A stretch of 64,000 nt of DNA from Lacticaseibacillus absianus (GTDB taxonomy: Bacteria > Bacillota > Bacilli > Lactobacillales > Lactobacillaceae): NCBI RefSeq assembly GCF_013407595.1, contig NZ_JABEKX010000004.1:27182-91181 (forward strand), read 5' to 3'. The notes beneath the pieces are model-generated. The model was not told where the DNA came from, ran no database searches, and worked only from the letters and a program-made list of their open reading frames with translations. Position 1 is the first letter of the stretch, and each line of letters begins with the position of its first letter. The translations under genes and the position numbers were made by a program. Shown piece after piece: positions 1-6,647 of this stretch.

Positions 1-1246
1 GGTGGGTCGCCAACACTGGGATCAGGAGCACTAGTGCGAGCAAGCCGCACGCCGGAAAGCCCCAGAGACCACCGGCGACGTCCATGATCCCGCCGACGTA
101 GAGACTGCCGATCGGAGTGGTGCCTTGGTTGAGTAAGACATAGACGCTCATGATGCGGCCGCGCAGCTGGTGGGGGATGTCGTATTGGAAGCTGGCGTTG
201 CTTTGGTTGAGAAACACCATGTTGCAAAAGCCGATCGCGACCATCATCAGCATTGCCAGGGCGTAGTTGTGAACGATCAGCATCGCGCCTTGTAAGGCGG
301 CGGTGCTGAGGGCTACAGCGAGGTAGATGTTACGCTGCAAGCCGAAGCGTGCTAGGTAGCTCATCAAAAAGGCGGCGGTAAGGCTGCCGATCCCAGTGGC
401 TGACAGGAGGTTCGCGTAAGTCTGCGCGCCGGCGTGCAGGACCTCCTTGGCGAAAATCGGGATGATCACGTTGTTGTTGTAGTTCAATGTGCACACGACG
501 ATCATCATCTCAGCCGATAGCCGCACCTCGGCGTGCGTCCAGACATACTGCAGCCCATCCAGGACGTCACGCCACATGCGTTGCTTAGAGGGGGTGGCGA
601 CCACATGGGTCTGGTGGATGGCGAGCAGCCCGATCAAGACGGCCACGTAGCTGATCGCATCGACCAAAAAGCAGAAGCCGACGGAGAACTGGACCATCAG
701 AAGCCCGGCCAGTGACGGCCCGGCGATCTTGGCAAGGTTGAACACTGTGGAGTTCAGGGAGATCCCGTTCATCAAGTCCTTCTGCCCGACCAGCTCGACC
801 ACGAAGGACTGGCGCGTCGGCGTGTCGAAGCTCTGGAGCACGCCATAGCCCAGCGCGATCAGGAGCACCTGCCAATAGGCGACGACCTTGAGGTAGACGA
901 TCAGCGTCATGATCACGCCGAGCACCAAGAAGCCGGCTTGGGTGATCAGGAGGATGCGACGCTTAGGGATGCGGTCGATCAGCGTGCCAGCCATCAGCGT
1001 CAGGAGCAGGATCGGCACGAACTGACAGGCCGAGAGGATCCCGACCAAGAGGGCCGAGCCGGTCATCTGGTAGACCAGCCACGTCTGTGCGGTACGCTGG
1101 ATCCAGGTGCCCATGACGGACAGGAGCTGGCCGAACCAGAAGTAGCGAAAATTTTTGATGCGAAGGGAAGAGAAGGTGCTGCGGAGTATCGACAAGAGCC
1201 TGACCGTCCTTTTTTCTGAAATCACTTCATTCTTGGTCTTCATCAT
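1..1246 (-). CDS. MFS exporter, MFS_3/EntS-like (3' end outside window)
   Basis: About 415 codons are visible and the frame is still open at base 1, so the C-terminus is missing. The protein starts MMKTKNEVISEK, then FRYFWFGQLLSVMGTWIQR, a typical TM1 of the DUF894/MFS_3 exporters (EntS-like). It continues with several hydrophobic segments and the loop AGTLIDRIPKRRILL, which matches the MFS motif A region between TM2 and TM3. Such proteins usually export small molecules or drugs; the substrate here is unknown. The start is uncertain: ATG at 1246 or 1243 has no clear Shine-Dalgarno, while an internal TTG follows AAAAGGACGG. A CIRCE-like operator lies 22-48 bases upstream, so the gene may belong to the HrcA regulon. 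Confidence 0.85.
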   Translation of the reverse strand, partial: MMKTKNEVISEKRTVRLLSILRSTFSSLRIKNFRYFWFGQLLSVMGTWIQRTAQTWLVYQMTGSALLVGILSACQFVPILLLTLMAGTLIDRIPKRRILLITQAGFLVLGVIMTLIVYLKVVAYWQVLLIALGYGVLQSFDTPTRQSFVVELVGQKDLMNGISLNSTVFNLAKIAGPSLAGLLMVQFSVGFCFLVDAISYVAVLIGLLAIHQTHVVATPSKQRMWRDVLDGLQYVWTHAEVRLSAEMMIVVCTLNYNNNVIIPIFAKEVLHAGAQTYANLLSATGIGSLTAAFLMSYLARFGLQRNIYLAVALSTAALQGAMLIVHNYALAMLMMVAIGFCNMVFLNQSNASFQYDIPHQLRGRIMSVYVLLNQGTTPIGSLYVGGIMDVAGGLWGFPACGLLALVLLIPVLATH

Positions 1247-1267
1247 AAGAAAGTCAATATCTCATAA

Positions 1268-1294
1268 TTAGCACTCTAATGTTACAAGTGCTAA
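1268..1294. promoter_or_regulatory. CIRCE operator (HrcA binding site)
   Basis: Left arm TTAGCACTC, 9-base spacer TAATGTTAC, right arm AAGTGCTAA. This is the CIRCE consensus (TTAGCACTC-N9-GAGTGCTAA) with one changed base. It lies between the MFS gene (minus strand) and the 72-residue protein gene (plus strand), close to the possible promoters of both, so which gene it controls cannot be told from sequence alone. Confidence 0.85.
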
Positions 1295-1322
1295 ATAGTT
1301 GTGTCATCCCCCGCTGAACGCG

Positions 1323-1328
1323 TTATAA
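1323..1328 (+). promoter_or_regulatory. possible -10 of the 72-residue protein gene
   Basis: TATAAT-type hexamer about 45 bases before the ATG at 1373. A weak -35 (TTGTGT) lies 19 bases upstream and follows directly after the CIRCE element, so HrcA bound there could block this promoter. Confidence 0.4.
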
Positions 1329-1372
1329 TAAAGACGTCTAGAAAAGTAACCAAACAATGGAGGGATTGGATC

Positions 1373-1591
1373 ATGGCAGCAGATGTTGAAAAGACGCTTG
1401 TGCTTGATGAACCGATGAACGCGGTGTTTGACTGGAGCGACAGTGAGACCCCGGTCCGTGATGCATTGTGGAATTACTACATGGAGCAGAACAGTCGCGA
1501 TACGATCAAGACTGAAGAAGAGATGAAGCCGGTGCTGGATATGTCTGATGACGAGGTCAAGGCACTGGCGGAGAAGTTGCTGAAGAAGTAA
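1373..1591 (+). CDS. conserved small acidic protein, function unknown
   Basis: 72 residues from ATG 1373, chosen because GGAGGG stands 7 bases before it; an upstream in-frame start at 1301 lacks a ribosome binding site. The product is acidic and soluble-looking, with no signal peptide or membrane segment; it begins [18 protein letters not shown] and ends in a predicted helix, [15 protein letters not shown] recognise no domain. It stands alone, downstream of the CIRCE-like operator, so it may be heat or stress induced. This is inference from position. Confidence 0.7.
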   Translation: MAADVEKTLVLDEPMNAVFDWSDSETPVRDALWNYYMEQNSRDTIKTEEEMKPVLDMSDDEVKALAEKLLKK

Positions 1592-1618
1592 CCTCGCCAT
1601 TAGCGGCTGAGACATCAA

Positions 1619-1712
1619 GCGGTTTTAGCCCAGAGTATACGCGTGGCCCTCAGCAAACCTGAACTTAGGTTTGGCTGGGGGCCACGCTTGTACAGGTAGA
1701 CATGCGCTAGAA
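1619..1712 (+). repeat. structured intergenic repeat, copy 1 (inverted relative to copies 2-4)
   Basis: Begins GCGGTTTTAGCCCAGAGTAT, then a hairpin at 1641-1687 with arms GCGTGGCC and GGCCACGC and inner arms AAACCT and AGGTTT. It ends ACAGGTAGACATGCGCTAG. The same head and tail occur in copy 3 read on the minus strand, while the stem differs in sequence but remains paired. There is no T-run, so it is not a standard terminator. Confidence 0.75.
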
Positions 1713-1730
1713 TGCCTCGCTGTGGCCTTC

Positions 1731-2082
1731 GGCATAGCCGGAGGGAAGCAAGGGTGCTTACTGCGGAGTACGGCATAGCCGGACGGAAGCAAGGGTGCAT
1801 ACTGCGGAGTACGGCATAGCCGGAGGGAAGCAAGGGTGCTTACTGCGGAGTACGGCATAGCCGGAGGGAAGCAAGGGTGCTTACTGCGGAGTACGGCATA
1901 GCCGGAGGGAAGCAAGGGTACATACTGCGGAGTACGGCATAGCCGGAGGAAAGCAAGGGTGTTTACTGCGGAGTACGGCATAGCCGGAGGAAAGCAAGGG
2001 TGTTTACTGCGGAGTACGGCATAGCCGGACGGAAGCAAGGGTGTTTACTGCGGAGTACGGCATAGCCGGACGGAAGCAAGGG
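1731..2082. repeat. 41-bp tandem repeat array, 8 full copies and a partial ninth
   Basis: Units start with GGCATAGCC at 1731, 1772, 1813, 1854, 1895, 1936, 1977, 2018 and 2059, an exact 41-bp period. Variation is limited to a few positions (for example GGAGGGAAG, GGACGGAAG or GGAGGAAAG; TGCTTAC, TGCATAC or TGTTTAC). Each unit contains CGGC-ATA-GCCG, which can form a tiny hairpin. Because 41 is not a multiple of 3 the array is unlikely to be coding, although open frames run through it on the minus strand. The rest of the 1592-2311 gap holds repeat copy 1, an inverted repeat at 2150-2229 and the def promoter. Confidence 0.95.
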
Positions 2083-2149
2083 AGTCGCGTATGGCGCGTA
2101 CTGTTCTGGAATAGGCGTGCGTCGATCGTGAGCCGCCGATGGGGTCTCG

Positions 2150-2229
2150 GCCGCTTTTTTGATGAACTGTGCCAAATACACTTTTTGGGCCGTTGCGCTG
2201 CTGGCATGATCGTGACCCAAAAAAGCGGC
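2150..2229. repeat. 12-bp perfect inverted repeat spanning 80 bp
   Basis: GCCGCTTTTTTG at 2150-2161 is repeated inverted as CAAAAAAGCGGC at 2218-2229. The right arm also starts a hairpin (GGCGTGAC-TTTT-GTCACCGCC) that reads as a terminator on the minus strand. No gene on that strand needs it. Confidence 0.6.
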
Positions 2230-2252
2230 GTGACTTTTGTCACCGCCCTGTT

Positions 2253-2281
2253 TTGACGTGCATGCAGGGGTGTGGGATGAT
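2253..2281 (+). promoter_or_regulatory. promoter of the deformylase-like/pentapeptide operon
   Basis: TTGACG (2253-2258), 17-base spacer, GATGAT (2276-2281), about 30 bases before the ATG at 2312. Confidence 0.55.
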
Positions 2282-2311
2282 AGACGCCGAATGCAAGAAG
2301 GAGGACGACTC

Positions 2312-2722
2312 ATGATCAGATCCATCAACCGAGATCCGCAACTACTGGCTCGCAAATCGGCCAAGGCGACGCCCAAGGATGCAGCCGTGGTCACAGACCT
2401 TGTCGAAACGCTGGCCGCCCACCGTGACGGCTGCGTCGGCATGGCCGCGAACATGATCGGCGTGGGCCGACGCATCATCGCGGTGGCGATCGGGCCACTC
2501 AACGTCCCGATGGTCAATCCGAGGATCATTGCGCGTCAGGGCGCGTACGCCACACAGGAAGGGTGTCTGTCACTTGTGGGGGAGCGACCGACCACGCGGT
2601 ACGAGACGATCACCGTGCAGTACCTCGATGGGCGATTCCAACCGCAGACACAGACCTTCACAGGCTTTGTGGCCCAGATCATCCAGCATGAGGTCGATCA
2701 TTGCGATGGGATCGTGATCTGA
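2312..2722 (+). CDS. peptide deformylase family protein (divergent)
   Basis: 136 residues from ATG 2312, preceded by AAGGAGGA. The three deformylase motifs are recognisable: VGMAANMIGV (motif 1), EGCLS (motif 2, metal Cys) and HEVDH (motif 3, two metal His and the catalytic Glu). In active deformylases motif 1 is GxGxAAxQ; here Met stands where the oxyanion-hole Gln is expected, and the protein is shorter than the usual 160-190 residues. It may act on N-formyl peptides or another substrate, or be a non-canonical paralogue; the main def gene is presumably elsewhere. The stop codon overlaps the start of the next gene (TGATG), so the two are translationally coupled. Confidence 0.8.
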   Translation: MIRSINRDPQLLARKSAKATPKDAAVVTDLVETLAAHRDGCVGMAANMIGVGRRIIAVAIGPLNVPMVNPRIIARQGAYATQEGCLSLVGERPTTRYETITVQYLDGRFQPQTQTFTGFVAQIIQHEVDHCDGIVI

Positions 2723-3354
2723 TGGCGGGGCCAGATGACACCCACACGCTTGTCACGACGACGGTCGCCGAGTGGCAAGCCGCCGAAGACGCGTTCTTGA
2801 CCGGCGTTGACTTGCGCGGCGCCGCCACGGTGGCCGGCTTTTCGGCTCACCCAACGATTGAGGCGAGCACCGCCAGCCATGTTGAGCTGACTGGCGCTGA
2901 CCTGACGCGACTGGAGGCGATCGAGGTGGCCTGGCGCAATTGCGACTTGGCCAACGCGACGTTGGCAACCGCCGGACTGTTTCGCACGACCTTCACCGGA
3001 TGCCGGCTGACGGGGTGTGAGCTGACTGGGGCCTACCTGAATCAGGTCACGTTCACGGATTGTCGATTGGATCTGACCGGGTGGCAGACGGCCAAGCTCA
3101 AGCAGGTCCGCTTCGAGCGCTGCGTGCTCACCGGCGCCGACCTGACTGACTGCCAGTTGACCCAAGTGACGTTCACGGCGTGTGACGTCGACCAGCTCGC
3201 GTTGAGCGGGACCAAGCTGCGTGGGTTAGACCTCAGTACCTGCCGCTTCAAGCAGTTGGACGTCGCGCCTCAGCAGCTGCGTGGCCTGCGGGTGACGCAC
3301 GCCCAGGCTGGCCAACTTGCGACACAACTGTTAGGCCTGACTTTAGTGGACTAA
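2722..3354 (+). CDS. pentapeptide repeat protein
   Basis: 210 residues. After an N-terminal stretch of about 55 residues come many A(D/N)LxX-type pentapeptides, such as LTGADLTRLE, CDLANATLA, GCELTGAYL, CVLTGADLTDC and TKLRGLDLSTC, with 'TF(T)xC' phenylalanines at the expected centre positions. This predicts a right-handed quadrilateral beta-helix, the fold of Qnr and MfpA proteins that mimic DNA and protect gyrase. Whether this one binds gyrase cannot be told from sequence. The ATG overlaps the stop of the deformylase-like gene, so the pair form one transcription unit, ended by the hairpin at 3355. Confidence 0.88.
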   Translation: MAGPDDTHTLVTTTVAEWQAAEDAFLTGVDLRGAATVAGFSAHPTIEASTASHVELTGADLTRLEAIEVAWRNCDLANATLATAGLFRTTFTGCRLTGCELTGAYLNQVTFTDCRLDLTGWQTAKLKQVRFERCVLTGADLTDCQLTQVTFTACDVDQLALSGTKLRGLDLSTCRFKQLDVAPQQLRGLRVTHAQAGQLATQLLGLTLVD

Positions 3355-3392
3355 AAAACCACAGGCAGATTGCGTGATCTGTCTGTGGTTTT
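3355..3392. terminator. bidirectional terminator
   Basis: Arms AAAACCACAGGCAGAT and ATCTGTCTGTGGTTTT around a short loop, with A and T tails on both sides. It lies between two converging genes. Confidence 0.8.
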
Positions 3393-3401
3393 GAGTCGCG
3401 A

Positions 3402-4091
3402 TCAGTTCAGACCGAACAAGTGTTGGATCGCGAAGAAAAGCGGCGGGACGACCAGGGCCGGCAACAGGTTCAGCGTGCTGATTTTTTTGAGCCCGAGGAT
3501 GTTGACCCCGGAGGCGAAGATCAGGATCCCGCCGACCACGGAGAGTTCAGTGATCAGCGCCGCAGACAGCGCGCCGCGTAGCAGGAGCGCGATCAGGTAG
3601 ATACTCCCCTGCCAGACGAACAGGACTGGGGCGGCGAGCATCATCCCAAGGCCGAACGTCGATGCAAGGACGATCGACGTGATCAGATCGAGCGTCCCGT
3701 TCGTGAAGAGGAACGTGTAGTCGTGGTGCAAGGCTGCTTCCATGGGCCCGACGATCGAGAGGGTCCCGATGCAAAACAGTAAGATCCCGGTCGATAGCCC
3801 TTCCGCCAGTGCGGACGGCCGATCACCGCGGTGGAGCAGGTGGTCGAAGCGGCCTTCCAGGTCGAGCCACTGCCCGATCAGCGCGCCGATCGCCATGCTG
3901 GCAAGAAAGAGGACCGGGTAGCGGCTCTTGGGCATATTCTGTAGTGTCGTGTTCGCGCCGAGCAGCATGACGGCCAGCCCCATCGCCTGCATCAGGCCTG
4001 CTTGGTAGCGCGCGTTGAGCCCCCGGTTGAAGCTGGCCCCGATCGCGCTCCCGATGATGATCATCGCGACGTTAAAAAGTGTTCCCCACAT
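3402..4091 (-). CDS. DUF554 family membrane protein
   Basis: 229 residues, start ATG 4091 with GGAGG 8 bases upstream. It begins MWGTLFNVAMIIIGSAIG, the characteristic start of DUF554 (YdfK/YqgA type) proteins. About six to seven hydrophobic segments follow, including LSTGILLFCIGTLSIVGPME and LSVVGGILIFASGVNILGL, both family hallmarks. The function of DUF554 proteins is not established. The gene is single, converging on the pentapeptide gene and sharing its terminator. Confidence 0.88.
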   Translation of the reverse strand: MWGTLFNVAMIIIGSAIGASFNRGLNARYQAGLMQAMGLAVMLLGANTTLQNMPKSRYPVLFLASMAIGALIGQWLDLEGRFDHLLHRGDRPSALAEGLSTGILLFCIGTLSIVGPMEAALHHDYTFLFTNGTLDLITSIVLASTFGLGMMLAAPVLFVWQGSIYLIALLLRGALSAALITELSVVGGILIFASGVNILGLKKISTLNLLPALVVPPLFFAIQHLFGLN

Positions 4092-4198
4092 CTTGTTGCC
4101 TCCTGGTCCGTAATGGTCTTATTGTACGCCAAAACGGGCTGCGACGAGCAGGTGAGCGGGAAAGTCCCAAGCGCCGTGGCTTGGGCTGTGCGGGACAG

Positions 4199-4224
4199 CA
4201 AAAAAGCCCCGTGGTCGCGGGGCT
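4199..4224 (-). terminator. terminator of a possible short minus-strand transcript
   Basis: Read on the minus strand: AGCCCCG, short loop, CGGGGCT, then TTTTTT. No protein gene ends just upstream of it; the promoter-like sequence at 4335-4363 faces it. Confidence 0.65.
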
Positions 4225-4328
4225 CGGGTCAAACTCACGTCAGGGGCAGTCCTGACAACGTGGGATCAACACTGCGGTCGGTTGAGCGCAGCTGGGGGGT
4301 GATCCACACAGGATAGATATGCAATGAC
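4199..4328 (-). ncRNA. candidate short RNA or leader transcript
   Basis: A minus-strand promoter (TTTACC at 4358-4363, 17-base spacer, TATAAT at 4335-4340) and the terminator at 4199-4224 would give an RNA of about 130 nt. It can fold into a hairpin with GTCAGG and CCTGAC arms. It contains a 33-codon frame (MTVSLHIYPVW...) with no ribosome binding site. Nothing else is seen in the 4092-4587 gap apart from palindromes. Confidence 0.35.
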
Positions 4329-4381
4329 ACTGTCATTATAAGGCAGACGTCGAGGTGGGTAAAGTGGTCCCGGGACCACTT
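4323..4381. promoter_or_regulatory. two operator-like palindromes around a minus-strand promoter
   Basis: AATGACA-C-TGTCATT (4323-4337) overlaps the -10, and the perfect 20-bp palindrome AAGTGGTCCCGGGACCACTT (4362-4381) abuts the -35. The arrangement resembles a repressor-controlled promoter; the regulator is unknown. Confidence 0.5.
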
Positions 4382-4587
4382 AGGGTGCGCGGTTGTGACA
4401 GAAAAAACAGACGGTCGCGCACGGCCCCGCCATCGGTCGCGATAATAAGCGTGTTTGGCCGGTACTTCCATGAAAAAATCACGTTAGGGTGCGCATCGGG
4501 TGGCCGACAATGCATTCGATCAGGTGGATCAATGGGCACGATTAGGACTGAGAAAGGAACTTGTTCCGTGAATGTTCCCAGCTAGTG

Positions 4588-4962
4588 CTAGTTGAGCTTG
4601 GCCATCGCCTTGGCAGGGACCGCACTGGCATCGACGTAATTCGGGCCTTCGATCACGCGCTTGGCACTGATCTTGGCCTTGACGTACTTCCCAACAGTCA
4701 GCGGCTGCGGGTCTTTGCCTGTCAGTTCGTAGCTCATCTGTTGCGTGGTGCCATCTGCGAAGACGAAGGTGAAGTCGTAGTCGTAGCTGTACAACCCGGC
4801 CTGAACTTTGCCGGACGAGTCTTTGGTCTGTTCCTTGGTCGGGGTTGTCGTGACCTTAGCGTAGGCCGTTTGCCCCGTATAGGTCTCATTGTAGTATTTG
4901 AAGCCGAACCAGCCGCCAGCGACGATCGCTAAGACGAGCAAGGCACCGAGCACTTTTTTCAT
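4588..4962 (-). CDS. YxeA/DUF1093-like exported protein
   Basis: 124 residues from ATG 4962, chosen because GAGGGA is correctly spaced; a longer frame to 5031 has no ribosome binding site. MKKVLGALLVLAIVAGGWFGF is an uncleaved-looking signal anchor. It is followed by YYNETYTGQTAYAKV, YSYDYDFTFVFADG and LTVGKYVKAKIS, the pattern of the small YxeA family (DUF1093, predicted OB-like beta barrel). Function is unknown. The gene is monocistronic and diverges from pdxK. Confidence 0.75.
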   Translation of the reverse strand: MKKVLGALLVLAIVAGGWFGFKYYNETYTGQTAYAKVTTTPTKEQTKDSSGKVQAGLYSYDYDFTFVFADGTTQQMSYELTGKDPQPLTVGKYVKAKISAKRVIEGPNYVDASAVPAKAMAKLN

Positions 4963-5113
4963 GGAAAAATCCCTCATTTCTAGATTAACTGATTCTATCA
5001 TAGCCCGTTTGGGGTGACGACGCCATCGCAATGGACTTCCAAAATTGTCACTTCACGCTGGTCAAACTCGCCACCAGCGCATACAATAGGGAAAACCAAG
5101 GGGGTTTCAGAAA

Positions 5114-5974
5114 ATGAACGAGCGCGCAGCGGTGATCCTGAGTGAAGACTTGAGTGGCGTCGGCGGCGTCTCGATGAGCGCGGCGCTCCCGTTGCTCACG
5201 GCGATGGACCTGATGCCGTGCGCCTTGCCAACGGCGCTCTTGTCGAGTCATACCGGGGGCCTGGGGGCGAACACCGCACTGGATCTCAGTGCGGAGATGC
5301 CCAAGGTCTTGACCCATTGGCAGACGCTTGGGCTTGACTGGCAAGCCGTCGTGCTCGGCTACCTTGGTCGCTCGGCCATGGCCGTGTGGCAGGCGTGGCT
5401 ACCGCAGCTGGGTTCAGTGCCTTTGCGGCTCATCGACCCGGTGATGGGGGACCATGGCAAGCTCTACCGCGGGTTTGGCGCCGCAGAGGTGGTGGGGATG
5501 CGCCGGTTGGTCACGCAGGCGACGCTGATCACACCGAATGTGACGGAGGCCCAGGCATTACTCGGCCAGCCGTTGACGGCGGCCGCCCAGACGCCGGCCG
5601 CCGCGGCGGCACTCGCGCAGGCGGTGGCGACGCGCTTCGGGGTCGATGTGGTGCTGACTGGCGTCTCGCTGGTCGATGGAGCGATCGGCGTGTTCGGCCA
5701 GACGGCGACAGGGGCCTGGGCCCAGCGTGCGCCGCGCACACCGGGGGACTATTTTGGCACTGGTGATCTGTTCACGGCACTTTTGGCGGGGGCGATCGTG
5801 CGTGGTTGGGCCATCTCAGACGCGGCAGCGCTGGCCGCTGAGTTCATCCGGCGGGCGCTCGCGTACACCCGCACGGTGACGGCAGATCCACGCTTCGGGG
5901 TCGCCTACGCGCCGATCTTGCCGTGGCTGATCACCCAACTGGCGACAACTAAGGAGGCACAACATGACAACTGA
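5114..5974 (+). CDS. pdxK: pyridoxal/pyridoxine kinase (ribokinase-like)
   Basis: 286 residues, start ATG 5114 with AGGGGG upstream. It phosphorylates B6 vitamers to their 5'-phosphates using ATP. Diagnostic stretches are SEDLSGVGGVSMSAALPLL at the N-terminus, LIDPVMGDHGKLYRGF (substrate and metal region), TPNVTEAQALLG and GTGDLFTALL, the anion hole with the catalytic Asp of the ribokinase superfamily. It overlaps the next gene, an ECF S component, by 11 bases, which supports a vitamin-salvage pair. A ThiD-like HMP kinase is the main alternative, but length and the DPVMGDHGKLY motif favour PdxK/PdxY. Confidence 0.82.
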   Translation: MNERAAVILSEDLSGVGGVSMSAALPLLTAMDLMPCALPTALLSSHTGGLGANTALDLSAEMPKVLTHWQTLGLDWQAVVLGYLGRSAMAVWQAWLPQLGSVPLRLIDPVMGDHGKLYRGFGAAEVVGMRRLVTQATLITPNVTEAQALLGQPLTAAAQTPAAAAALAQAVATRFGVDVVLTGVSLVDGAIGVFGQTATGAWAQRAPRTPGDYFGTGDLFTALLAGAIVRGWAISDAAALAAEFIRRALAYTRTVTADPRFGVAYAPILPWLITQLATTKEAQHDN

Positions 5975-6506
5975 TCGTTCACGTCTACGACAACTGATCT
6001 TCACCGGCCTATTCGCCGCGATCATCTTCATCGGGATCTCACTACTACGGATCCCGTTGCCCGCGCTGGTGGGCCGGCCTTTCATCCACTTCGGCAACCC
6101 GCTGATGATCTTGGCGATCGTCTTTTTGGGCGGCGGGTACGGCTTCGCCGCCGGGGCGATTGGCCTCGGTGGCTTCGATCTGCTGAACGGGTACGCGGCG
6201 ACCAGCTGGCTGACCGTGTTGGAGGTCGCCGTGATGGCGCTGGTGATCAGCCAAGCCATGCGTGCGCTACGCGTATCGGCGCACCCAGGTCGCATTGCCG
6301 CGATCGGGGTGATCGGCGGGCTGACGAAGCTGGTCACCTCGTATCTCGTTGGGATCGTCGAGGCCTTGATGGTGGGGACCAAGTTCGGCGTGGCGATCGT
6401 CGCGGCCTTCTTGAGCCTGCCGGCCACGGCGATCAACTCGCTGGCGACAGCGATCATCGTCCCCGTGCTTTACCTCGCCCTGCGGCCGGTCTTCACACGC
6501 CGGTGA
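5964..6506 (+). CDS. ECF transporter S component, probably for vitamin B6
   Basis: 180 residues with about five or six hydrophobic helices. It starts MTTDRSRLRQLIFTGLFAAI, a form typical of ECF substrate-binding (S) components, which are small integral membrane proteins that share a common EcfA-A'-T energising module encoded elsewhere. HFGNPLMILAIVFLGGGYG and LATAIIVPVLYLALRP are seen at the middle and end. The 11-base overlap with the pyridoxal kinase gene suggests uptake of pyridoxine or pyridoxamine (PdxU-like role); this is inferred from context. AAGGAGG inside the end of pdxK serves as ribosome binding site. Confidence 0.75.
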   Translation: MTTDRSRLRQLIFTGLFAAIIFIGISLLRIPLPALVGRPFIHFGNPLMILAIVFLGGGYGFAAGAIGLGGFDLLNGYAATSWLTVLEVAVMALVISQAMRALRVSAHPGRIAAIGVIGGLTKLVTSYLVGIVEALMVGTKFGVAIVAAFLSLPATAINSLATAIIVPVLYLALRPVFTRR

Positions 6507-6524
6507 GGTGGGCGAGACGACCGC

Positions 6525-6554
6525 GACGGTCCGGCCCAGCCGGACCGTCTTTTT
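6525..6554 (+). terminator. rho-independent terminator
   Basis: Arms GACGGTCCGG and CCGGACCGTC followed by TTTTT; ends the pdxK-ECF S unit. Confidence 0.85.
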
Positions 6555-6647
6555 GCGCCTAATCCGGTAAAAAAATTGGCGCGTCATGAGGACAAAATGA
6601 GAATGCTGTGATAGGGTGGTAGGCGATCACACTTTGGAGGTGAAGGC

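Noticed and set aside
1731..2082. CRISPR array
   Set aside because: Units are directly adjacent without unique spacers, and there are no cas genes.
1625..2529. Long minus-strand reading frames through the 41-bp repeats and the deformylase gene
   Set aside because: The 41-bp period shifts frame in each unit, there is no ribosome binding site, and the plus-strand deformylase gene has all its motifs.
4235..4471. 78-residue minus-strand protein in the 4092-4587 gap
   Set aside because: No ribosome binding site; the promoter lies inside it and the sequence matches nothing known. The inner 33-codon frame also lacks a ribosome binding site.
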